Shown here piece after piece: positions 1 to 5,579 of a DNA stretch of 5,579 nucleotides (its first letter is position 1; the number at the start of each line of letters is the position of its first letter). Source of the stretch: Gammaproteobacteria bacterium (GTDB lineage Bacteria; Pseudomonadota; Gammaproteobacteria; Xanthomonadales; Xanthomonadaceae). Below the pieces are notes generated by a model. That model was not told the DNA's origin. It saw only the letters and a list, made by a program, of their open reading frames with translations, and did not search any database. Where the stretch lies: NCBI GenBank assembly GCA_024642445.1, contig JAHEBG010000097.1, positions 1 to 5,579 of the forward strand, written 5' to 3'. Both the position numbers and the translations under genes were made by a program.

Positions 1-282
1 AGGGCTCGCCAAATGGCTGCGCTCGATATCGATTATCTGGCCTTTGGCGCGGTGTTTGCCTCAAGCACCAAACCGGATGCCGTTCGCGCCGATCTTTCCC
101 TGTTTGCCGATGCGCACGCGCTTGGCAAAGCAACCGTCGCCATTGGCGGTATTCGCCCGGATAACTGCGCGCTTGTGCAGGCTGCTGGCGCTGATTTCAT
201 CGCTGTCATTGGCGGTATTTTCGATGACGAAAACCCTACACGCGCCCTGCGCGCCTACCAATCCGCATTTACTAAAGGCTAA
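1..282 (+). CDS. thiE: Thiamine-phosphate synthase, C-terminal part (5' end outside window)
   Basis: The open frame runs in from the left edge and stops at TAA 280-282, leaving the last 93 codons of a protein usually a little over 200 residues long. ThiE is a cytosolic TIM-barrel enzyme that joins the hydroxymethylpyrimidine and thiazole phosphates to make thiamine monophosphate. The visible part carries the late-barrel signatures: LAFGAVFASSTKPDA (FGxVF..TKP strand and loop), then VAIGGIRPDN, then a glycine-rich phosphate-binding strand AGADFIAVIGGIF. The ATG at 13 is an internal methionine, not the start, because conserved barrel sequence would be lost upstream of it. The stop lies 3 bases before hemL. 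A thiE-hemL neighbourhood fits a gammaproteobacterial chromosome. TenI-like paralogues share this fold, so full-length sequence would be needed to exclude one. I think ThiE is clearly more likely. Confidence 0.88.
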   Translation, partial: RARQMAALDIDYLAFGAVFASSTKPDAVRADLSLFADAHALGKATVAIGGIRPDNCALVQAAGADFIAVIGGIFDDENPTRALRAYQSAFTKG

Positions 283-285
283 ACC

Positions 286-1572
286 ATGACCCAGCAAACC
301 AGTCACACCTTGTTTCAAGACGCGTTAACCCTGATGCCCGGCGGCGTGAATTCGCCAGTACGGGCATTCAAATCGGTGGGCGGCGAGCCGTTTTTCGCAC
401 AATCGGCACAAGGCGCATACCTGACTGATGTAGAAGGTAACCGCTACATCGACTACATAGGCTCGTGGGGGCCTATGATTGCCGGCCATGCCCACCCGGA
501 TGTGCTTGCCGCCGTTAATGCTACGGTCCAAAATGGCCTAAGCTTCGGCGTACCTAACGCGCTGGAAGTCACCATGGCACAGACCATCACACGTCTGGTG
601 CCCAGCTGCGAAATGGTGCGCATGGTCAATTCCGGCACCGAAGCCACGCTGTCGGCGATCCGTTTGGCGCGCGGCGCGACCGGCCGAAACCGCATTGTGA
701 AGTTTGAAGGTTGCTACCACGGGCACGGCGATTCGTTTTTGGTTAAAGCAGGCTCCGGCATGCTCACGCTGGGTGTGCCGAACTCGCCGGGTGTACCGAA
801 GACTTTGGCCGACCTGACTCTAACCCTGACCTATAACGACTTTGAAGCGGCTACGGCGCTCTTCGCAGATCTCGGCCATGACATTGCCGGCGTTATCGTG
901 GAACCGATTGTAGGCAATGCCAACTGCATCCTGCCGGCGGAAGGCTATCTTCAGCACCTGCGTGATTTATGCACGCAATACGGCAGCGTGCTGATTTTTG
1001 ACGAAGTCATGACCGGGTTCCGAGTTGCTTTGGGTGGCGCACAGCAGCTGTACGGCATTACACCGGATTTAACGACCTTCGGAAAAATCATCGGCGGCGG
1101 CATGCCGGTGGGTGCTTACGGCGGACGACGCGACCTGATGCAACAGATTGCGCCCAGTGGCCCGATTTACCAAGCCGGCACCCTCAGCGGTAACCCGGTA
1201 GCCATGGCGGCCGGTTTGGCCACCTTGGAACTGATTCAAGCCCCGGGCTTTTATCCACAACTGCATGCGCAAACCGACACCCTACGCCGCGGCTTGCAGG
1301 CAGCAGCGGATGAAGCCGGAATCGCTTTCACTACTACCGGGCTCTGCGCCATGTTTGGCCTGTACTTCTGCGAAGGCCCGATTAATGGCTATGCCGATGC
1401 CATGCGTTCCGACAGCAGCCAGTTCAATCGCTTCTTCCATGGCATGTTGAAGCGGGGCGTGTACTTTGCACCGTCGGCGTTCGAGGCCGCATTTCTGTCT
1501 TCGGCGCATGGTGATGCCGAAATTGAATTGACACTGCAAGCCGCCCGCGAGACCTTTGCCGAGATGGCCTAA
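286..1572 (+). CDS. hemL: Glutamate-1-semialdehyde 2,1-aminomutase
   Basis: This PLP enzyme converts glutamate-1-semialdehyde to 5-aminolevulinate in the C5 route to haem and other tetrapyrroles, in the cytosol. The 428 residues match the usual length of about 426-430. The N terminus has the family motif [12 protein letters not shown] (residues 17-28). The phosphate-binding NSGTEA is at 115-120, Y144 lies in the CYHGH motif, E206 in VEPIVGN, and D239 in [10 protein letters not shown] is the aspartate expected to contact the pyridine nitrogen. K267 in [17 protein letters not shown] is the expected Schiff-base lysine. The ATG at 286 is supported by AAAGG at 274-278 with a 7-base spacer, and it places the conserved N-terminal motif normally. 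It starts 3 bases after the thiE stop, so the two are probably co-transcribed. All catalytic motifs are intact. Other class-III aminotransferases are a remote alternative, but the [11 protein letters not shown] and GGGMPVGA motifs are specific to GSAM. Confidence 0.97.
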   Translation: MTQQTSHTLFQDALTLMPGGVNSPVRAFKSVGGEPFFAQSAQGAYLTDVEGNRYIDYIGSWGPMIAGHAHPDVLAAVNATVQNGLSFGVPNALEVTMAQTITRLVPSCEMVRMVNSGTEATLSAIRLARGATGRNRIVKFEGCYHGHGDSFLVKAGSGMLTLGVPNSPGVPKTLADLTLTLTYNDFEAATALFADLGHDIAGVIVEPIVGNANCILPAEGYLQHLRDLCTQYGSVLIFDEVMTGFRVALGGAQQLYGITPDLTTFGKIIGGGMPVGAYGGRRDLMQQIAPSGPIYQAGTLSGNPVAMAAGLATLELIQAPGFYPQLHAQTDTLRRGLQAAADEAGIAFTTTGLCAMFGLYFCEGPINGYADAMRSDSSQFNRFFHGMLKRGVYFAPSAFEAAFLSSAHGDAEIELTLQAARETFAEMA

Positions 1573-1574
1573 GC

Positions 1575-2207
1575 GTGCCACTGCCAAAACTGTTGTTGCT
1601 AGATCTTGACGATGTCTTGGTGGATTACAGCCAGGAACGCCGTTGCCAAGCACTGGCGGAAATAGCAGGCGTCAGCCCGGAAGTCATCCATCGTGCGGTG
1701 TTCAAGAGCGGTTTGGAAAGGCGGTCGGATGCCGGTGAATTCAGCCTGGATGATTACATGAACTTGCTCCGCAGCGAATGGGGCCTGGACATTCTGGGTG
1801 AGGATTTCATCAAAGCCCGACGCTTTGCCACGCGGGTGAGGCCTGACATGCTAAAGCTCTGTGAAGCACTGAAAAACCAAGTACACCTGGGCATTTTCAC
1901 CAACAACGGGCATTGGCTGCATCAGCATGCCGAGCGCATTGTGCCGGATCTGATGCCCTTGTTCGGCACCCGCTGGGTTTGCTCTGGCAGTATTGGCCTA
2001 TGCAAGCCGGATCCGATGGCATTCGCGGCCTGTCTGGAAAGGCTGGGCTTTTCGGCCGCCTCGGCCTTGTTTGTAGATGATAAAGTGAGCAACACTGAAG
2101 GCGCGATTAGCATTGGCATGCCATCGTTTGTCTACGAATCCACCGCACAATGTATCGATCAACTCCGCCAACGCGGATTCAACACCGGAGACTTCCATGC
2201 GCCTTGA
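1575..2207 (+). CDS. HAD-superfamily hydrolase (class I cap, phosphatase-like), substrate unknown
   Basis: This is a cytosolic haloacid-dehalogenase-fold protein of 210 residues, most likely a small-molecule phosphatase. All four HAD motifs are present: motif I LLLLDLDDVLVD with nucleophile D10 and acid/base D12; motif II FTNN with T109; motif III K144 in LCKPDP; motif IV FVDDKVSN with the Mg-binding D168 and D169. The helical stretch between motif I and motif II (about residues 18-90) is the class I cap. D13 replaces the glycine common after the motif I aspartates, which is a known variant. The GTG start at 1575 is chosen because it lies just before the first beta strand (PKLLLL) and only 2 bases after the hemL stop. 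No ATG is available and no strong Shine-Dalgarno is visible, so translation may depend on coupling to hemL. The last 11 bases overlap the next gene. The resemblance is to YihX-like and other HAD-IA phosphatases, but the substrate cannot be read from the sequence. Confidence 0.88.
   Translation: MPLPKLLLLDLDDVLVDYSQERRCQALAEIAGVSPEVIHRAVFKSGLERRSDAGEFSLDDYMNLLRSEWGLDILGEDFIKARRFATRVRPDMLKLCEALKNQVHLGIFTNNGHWLHQHAERIVPDLMPLFGTRWVCSGSIGLCKPDPMAFAACLERLGFSAASALFVDDKVSNTEGAISIGMPSFVYESTAQCIDQLRQRGFNTGDFHAP
2187..2190 (+). promoter_or_regulatory. Ribosome binding site (GGAG) deciding the start of the PLP enzyme
   Basis: GGAG lies 6 bases upstream of the ATG at 2197, inside the end of the HAD gene. 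It supports translation of the transsulfuration-type enzyme from 2197 (MRLETLAVHAG) rather than from the in-frame ATG at 2113. The 2113 start would add 28 residues of translated HAD sequence in the wrong frame and has no family resemblance. Confidence 0.75.
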
Positions 2208-3321
2208 AACCCTTGCCGTCCATGCCGGTGCCGAAGCCGATACCGAAACCGGTGCTGTGGCCAGCCCGTTGCATTTAAGCACGACATTCAAACACGGCCC
2301 GGCGGCAGAACGGGTGGCCGGCTATGAGTACCAGCGAGAATCAAACCCGACCCAAGACCGCCTGGAGCAATGCCTGGCCGCGATGGAAGGCGGCGAGCGT
2401 GCATTGGTCTATGCCTCCGGCATGGCAGCCATGCAGGGTTATATTGATTGCCTGCCGAACGGCGCGCACCTGCTGATTCCCAACGATTGCTACAGTGGCC
2501 TGCGCACCCTGTGCCGTGAGTTCCTGCCGGCCAGAGGCATTCGGGCCAGCGCGGTTGATATGGCGGATCTGGATGCCGTGCGGGCCGCGCTTGAGCCGGA
2601 TACGGCATTGCTATGGGCTGAAACACCCTCGAATCCGTTGCTGGCGGTAGCCGATATTGCCGCCCTTGCCGAGATTGCCCATGCCCATGGTGCAAAACTG
2701 GTCTGCGACAACACCTTCGCCACACCGGTTCTGCAGCAACCGCTGAAATTGGGTGCCGATGCGGTAATGCACTCCACCACCAAATATTTTGGCGGGCACA
2801 GCGATGTGATGGGTGGCGCGCTGGTGTTCGCTGCTGCGGATGAACGCTATGAGGCTGCGTTTCACCGCCGGCATATTACCGGCAATATCGCTTCGCCGTT
2901 CAACAGCTGGCTGATATTGCGGGGCGCACGCTCGTTGCCGGCGCGAATGGCATGGCATTGCCGAAATGCCCAAGCCATTGCCGAATATTTGGCTGCACAG
3001 CCGGGCATAGCAGCCGTGAACTACCCCGGGCTGCCCACACACGCCGGGCATGCCGTTGCCAAAAAGCAAATGCGTGATTTCGGCGGCATGCTGTCTATCC
3101 AGTTCAGCGGCGGCCAGGAAGCGGCGCTGCGCTTTGCCGCCAAAGTAAAGATCTTCACCAATGCCACCTCTCTGGGCGGCGTTGAATCCCTGATTGAACA
3201 CCGCGCCTCAACCGAAGGCCCGAACCCGGTTTCACCGCCCAACCTGATACGCATGTCGGTAGGGCTCGAGCACATCGACGATTTACTAGCAGACCTCCAA
3301 AACGCATTGGACGCATCTTAA
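2197..3321 (+). CDS. Cys/Met-metabolism PLP-dependent enzyme (cystathionine gamma-synthase / gamma-lyase type)
   Basis: This is a 374-residue cytosolic fold-type I PLP enzyme of the transsulfuration family, close to the usual 380-400. From the N terminus: LAVHAG (family start, residues 6-11); Y45 and R47 in YEYQRESNPT, which contact the phosphate of the neighbouring subunit; YASGMAA (72-78), the phosphate-binding turn; Y99 in the DCYSG loop; D171 in CDNTFATP, facing the pyridine nitrogen; K196 in MHSTTKYFGGHSD, the Schiff-base lysine; SLGGVESLIEH (326-335); and R352 in LIRMSVGLE, the expected substrate carboxylate ligand. The family includes cystathionine gamma-synthase, beta- and gamma-lyases, O-acylhomoserine sulfhydrylases and methionine gamma-lyase, and motifs alone do not separate them. 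The segment after SLIEH reads RASTEGPNP instead of the common PA-x-MTH, so it may be a distinct subgroup. The start overlaps the HAD gene by 11 bases, and the stop is 2 bases before the membrane-protein gene. A methionine/cysteine metabolic role is inferred. Confidence 0.92.
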   Translation: MRLETLAVHAGAEADTETGAVASPLHLSTTFKHGPAAERVAGYEYQRESNPTQDRLEQCLAAMEGGERALVYASGMAAMQGYIDCLPNGAHLLIPNDCYSGLRTLCREFLPARGIRASAVDMADLDAVRAALEPDTALLWAETPSNPLLAVADIAALAEIAHAHGAKLVCDNTFATPVLQQPLKLGADAVMHSTTKYFGGHSDVMGGALVFAAADERYEAAFHRRHITGNIASPFNSWLILRGARSLPARMAWHCRNAQAIAEYLAAQPGIAAVNYPGLPTHAGHAVAKKQMRDFGGMLSIQFSGGQEAALRFAAKVKIFTNATSLGGVESLIEHRASTEGPNPVSPPNLIRMSVGLEHIDDLLADLQNALDAS

Positions 3322-3323
3322 CT

Positions 3324-4568
3324 ATGATGGATCGTCACGGCCTATCCAAACAAACTACGCCCACCTGGGAGGCCGAACTGTTGATATCCGGCGCTTCGGT
3401 ATTCGCCTTGCTGCAGATGCCTGCGTGGCTTGATATTCAATTTTTACTGATGCAAATCCGTATTCACGATACCTATCTGATCGCAATAGGACTTCCACTG
3501 TTTCTGTATTTAAAAATAGCAGTGATGTGCCTGGCTGCTACATTTTTAGTGCACTTGTGCCTTCGTGCCTACTGGGTAGGGCTGATAGGTTTAGATTCCG
3601 TCATACCCGGCGGCCCCTCACTTGACGAGCACTTAAAGCAAGGCCCGCATTACAAAGCGCATTTGGCGAAATACCGCATTACCGATACCAAAGCCGCCAT
3701 TGAGCGCACCGACAATCGCGCCACCTTGCTGTTTGCATTTGGCGTGGGCATGGCGGCCATGATGATAATACCCGCGCTACTGGTGTGTGCCACAGGCGCA
3801 GCTGCCTTGTTACTGAAATCATTCATGGGTTCAAAATTGGCCTTAATTACTGCGCTGGCTGTCATTGCCATCCCCATTCTCTTGGCAAGCACTGCCCCTA
3901 GCCTGATTGACAAGTATTATGGCGAACGCTTCGCGGTAAATTCCCGTGCTGCGCGCTTTTTGGAAAAATCCTACGGCATGCTGCGAAGCATCGGCATGGA
4001 CGGTTCGTCCAATTTGCCGGCGCTATACATGTATGGATGGGCGCGAAATTTTCGCAGCGCGCTCCTTTTGTTTGCCGGATTGGGAATGGTAATGGGCACG
4101 ATTGCAATGTCCAATGCGCCACGCTTCATCCCGATTAGCACGCAAGAAAAAGTCGTGGCAGCTCTGGAGGATGCCGACTATGCCGACACCCGAGGCGATG
4201 ATTTGCGTTTTGCACAACGCGCGTATATTCAAAGCGCCGAAATCACCGAAAACTGGCTGGACGTTCGCGTTCCCATTCCCTTCAAACAGCCCAAGAACAC
4301 ATTAATCGAATGCCAGAAAAATACCGCCGAGCGTATTCGTGCCTGCTTGCAAACCCACATAAAATTGTTTTTGGATGGCAACCCAATGCCCGTTTCCTGG
4401 AAGCAACAAAGCGCTACCGAAATGCAGCTGCCGACATTACGTGCCATTATTGATTTACAGCAGATTGGCGAAGGACCGCATACGCTAACCATTGACTACC
4501 TGCCTAACATCAAGACCCCCAACAAGGCCGCGCAAGAGCGCATTGCATTCTGGAAACTTTCCAAATGA
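3324..4568 (+). CDS. Unrecognised multi-pass membrane protein with a C-terminal, probably periplasmic, domain
   Basis: I cannot assign a function to this 414-residue protein. Hydrophobic segments lie at about 20-37 (weaker), 51-80, 134-165, 172-190 and 244-262. Basic residues flank the 81-133 loop, the 197-243 loop (DKYYGERF, RNFRSA) and the N terminus. By the positive-inside rule this suggests N-in, five spans, and residues about 265-414 outside in the periplasm. That C-terminal domain is polar and looks beta-rich, with IKLFLDGNP and a GPHTLTI strand near the end. It holds C330 and C341, which could form a disulfide. The loop after the second span carries RAYWVGLIGLDSVIPGG, a compact pattern that looks conserved. 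ATG 3324 (or the adjacent ATG 3327) has no good Shine-Dalgarno. An in-frame TTG at 3381 preceded by GGGAGG (3367-3372) is an alternative, but it would remove WEAE before the first span. The gene overlaps the downstream potassium channel by 4 bases, suggesting coupled translation. Its composition is more AT-rich than the enzyme genes before it. Confidence 0.8.
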   Translation: MMDRHGLSKQTTPTWEAELLISGASVFALLQMPAWLDIQFLLMQIRIHDTYLIAIGLPLFLYLKIAVMCLAATFLVHLCLRAYWVGLIGLDSVIPGGPSLDEHLKQGPHYKAHLAKYRITDTKAAIERTDNRATLLFAFGVGMAAMMIIPALLVCATGAAALLLKSFMGSKLALITALAVIAIPILLASTAPSLIDKYYGERFAVNSRAARFLEKSYGMLRSIGMDGSSNLPALYMYGWARNFRSALLLFAGLGMVMGTIAMSNAPRFIPISTQEKVVAALEDADYADTRGDDLRFAQRAYIQSAEITENWLDVRVPIPFKQPKNTLIECQKNTAERIRACLQTHIKLFLDGNPMPVSWKQQSATEMQLPTLRAIIDLQQIGEGPHTLTIDYLPNIKTPNKAAQERIAFWKLSK

Positions 4569-5407
4569 GCACATTCTTCATGCCAAAACTGGAACCACGT
4601 CGCGACGGCACTTGGCGCGAACGTTGGTTCAAAATCATTTTTAAACACGACACAAAAGCCGGCTGGCGCTTCGATATTATTTTGTTAGCCGTTATTTTGC
4701 TGAGCGTTTTTGTTGCCATCATCGACAGCGTACAATCCATTCAAAGCGAATATGCCGTGTTTTTTTATGCTTTGGAATGGCTGTTTACCACGGCATTTTT
4801 AATAGAGTACATTGCGCGAATAATGGTTCTCGACAAACCTTCCCGATACACCTTGAGTGCATTGGGTGTGATTGATCTGTTATCTATTTTGCCGGTATTT
4901 GTTTCGCTACTGTTTCCGGGCACCCAATACCTGCAAGTGGTTCGATTGTTAAGGGTATTGCGTGTTTTCCGTCTGCTAAAACTGTATTCGTTCATGCACG
5001 AAGCGAATGTCATTGTGGAGTCGCTGACACGCAGCAGTAAGAAAATTTTGGTGTTTATGTTCAGCGTCATGATTGTTGTGACCATATTCGGCTCACTGAT
5101 GTATGTGATTGAAGGCCCGGAACACGGATACACCTCCATTCCCACCGGCATGTATTGGGCGGTAGTTACCATGTCAACCGTGGGTTATGGCGATGTCACG
5201 CCACAAACTCCGATTGGACAAATCATTGCTTCCATATTAATGCTCATCGGCTACAGCGTGATTGCGGTACCCACCGGAATCTATGCCGCGGAAATGGTGC
5301 AAACCATGAAGAATTATCTGGACAAACGCCAGTGCGCTAAATGCCGACTCACCGGGCATTTGAAAGATGCCCACTACTGCCGCCGTTGCGGCGAAAAATT
5401 CGAATAA
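4565..5407 (+). CDS. Six-transmembrane voltage-gated potassium channel with C-terminal zinc ribbon
   Basis: This is a 280-residue inner-membrane Kv-type channel subunit, expected to form tetramers passing K+. S1 is about residues 36-55. S2 is about 65-88, with E71, F78 and E81 as in a charge-transfer centre. S3 is about 98-117, with D104. S4 carries R127, R130, R133, R136 and K139 at every third position, the pattern of a working voltage sensor. S5 is about 160-182 and the pore helix follows near 191-203. The selectivity filter TVGYGD is at 205-210. S6 is about 218-242, with G229 as a possible hinge and PTG at 236-238. After S6 a short tail has C257-x2-C260 and C272-x2-C275, a zinc-ribbon pattern, in place of an RCK/TrkA or cyclic-nucleotide domain. 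The ATG overlaps the previous stop as ATGA, with a weak GGAA at 4552-4555. All channel elements are intact. The gating stimulus and physiological role are not visible. Confidence 0.93.
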   Translation: MSTFFMPKLEPRRDGTWRERWFKIIFKHDTKAGWRFDIILLAVILLSVFVAIIDSVQSIQSEYAVFFYALEWLFTTAFLIEYIARIMVLDKPSRYTLSALGVIDLLSILPVFVSLLFPGTQYLQVVRLLRVLRVFRLLKLYSFMHEANVIVESLTRSSKKILVFMFSVMIVVTIFGSLMYVIEGPEHGYTSIPTGMYWAVVTMSTVGYGDVTPQTPIGQIIASILMLIGYSVIAVPTGIYAAEMVQTMKNYLDKRQCAKCRLTGHLKDAHYCRRCGEKFE

Positions 5408-5579
5408 TCACCAATGCCCTGTATTGGGCATGGAAAGCCACGGCTCGCAAACGGGCAACGCCGTTCCTTTCTGCAGCAGCTCAATCGAAATGCCATCCGG
5501 TGAGCGCACGAATGCCATGCGGCCATCCCGTGGCGGCCGGTTGATGATGACGCCGGCGGCTTGCAGACGATTGCAGGCG
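5408..5579 (-). CDS. VOC/glyoxalase-fold protein, C-terminal fragment (5' end outside window)
   Basis: Reading the complement from the right edge gives 56 codons and a TGA at 5410-5408. The fragment contains LQAAGV, then [15 protein letters not shown], then ISIELLQKG, and ends in [11 protein letters not shown]. The pattern of DGR-x-AF-x-x-SPDG followed by a strand ending in IELLQ is typical of the last beta strands of a vicinal-oxygen-chelate domain (glyoxalase I, dioxygenase and fosfomycin-resistance families). The glutamate in SIELLQ sits where the family's metal ligand usually lies. Too little is visible to choose a substrate, and lactoylglutathione lyase is only one option. The gene is convergent with the potassium channel. 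The two stop codons occupy 5405-5407 and 5408-5410 with no base between them. Confidence 0.78.
   Translation of the reverse strand, partial: ACNRLQAAGVIINRPPRDGRMAFVRSPDGISIELLQKGTALPVCEPWLSMPNTGHW

Noticed and set aside
1282..1653. A 123-codon - strand open frame across the hemL/HAD junction
   Set aside because: It is antisense to two well-supported genes. The translation has no family resemblance and no start signal.
2113..2196. An upstream in-frame ATG that would extend the PLP enzyme by 28 residues
   Set aside because: The extension lies wholly within the HAD gene and resembles no family N terminus. The ATG at 2197 has a GGAG at good spacing and gives the expected LAVHAG start.
2611..3201. 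A 196-codon open frame on the - strand, antisense to the PLP enzyme
   Set aside because: The + strand protein here is full of invariant family motifs. The antisense product shows no recognisable domain, and long antisense frames are expected in GC-rich coding DNA.
5381..5397. Hairpin CGCCG-TTG-CGGCG followed by AAAAA as a possible terminator
   Set aside because: On the + strand it is followed by A residues. On the - strand the T-run precedes the stem, so neither orientation is a Rho-independent terminator. It also encodes the last CxxC of the zinc ribbon.
5414..5431. Inverted repeat ATGCCC/GGGCAT as a terminator between the convergent genes
   Set aside because: The stem is only 6 bases and lies in codons of the VOC gene's MPNTGHW end. 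The nearest T-run on the - strand is well away, so it is kept only as an observation.
5341..5544. A + strand frame of 67 codons running past the channel stop
   Set aside because: It overlaps the channel's zinc ribbon and the VOC fragment in shadow frames, and both of those have clear motifs.
1..5579. Search by eye for CRISPR arrays, tRNA genes, IS ends, long direct repeats or a riboswitch
   Set aside because: None seen. Every stretch is covered by coding sequence with gaps of at most 3 bases, and the thiE 5' region, where a TPP riboswitch could sit, is outside the window.

Overview
The window looks like chromosomal housekeeping DNA from a gammaproteobacterium, perhaps of the Xanthomonadales/Lysobacterales type. 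That placement is an inference. It rests on the thiE-hemL adjacency, the style of the protein sequences and a moderately high GC content. I cannot name a species. There is no sign of mobile elements, CRISPR, tRNA or rRNA.

Layout, left to right on the + strand: the 3' end of thiE (1-282, cut by the window edge), hemL (286-1572), a HAD-family hydrolase (1575-2207), a Cys/Met-metabolism PLP enzyme of the cystathionine gamma-synthase/lyase type (2197-3321), an unrecognised multi-pass membrane protein (3324-4568) and a six-transmembrane voltage-gated potassium channel with a C-terminal zinc ribbon (4565-5407). The junctions are +3, +2, -11, +2 and -4 bases, so all six genes abut or overlap and could lie on one transcript whose promoter is outside the window. 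On the - strand, a VOC/glyoxalase-fold gene enters from the right edge and ends at 5408, directly against the channel's stop codon. No stretch longer than a few bases is non-coding.

Functionally the run splits in two. The first four genes are cofactor and amino-acid metabolism: thiamine phosphate synthesis, tetrapyrrole precursor synthesis, a small-molecule phosphatase of unknown substrate, and sulfur amino-acid metabolism. HemL and the transsulfuration-type enzyme are both PLP enzymes. The last two + strand genes are membrane proteins joined by an ATGA stop/start overlap, and they are visibly more AT-rich than the enzymes before them. One counted 60-base line in the channel is 42% GC, against 58% in the PLP enzyme. 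This membrane-protein/channel pair is the least conventional part of the window and the best candidate for an undescribed functional unit. The sequence alone does not prove that the two proteins work together.
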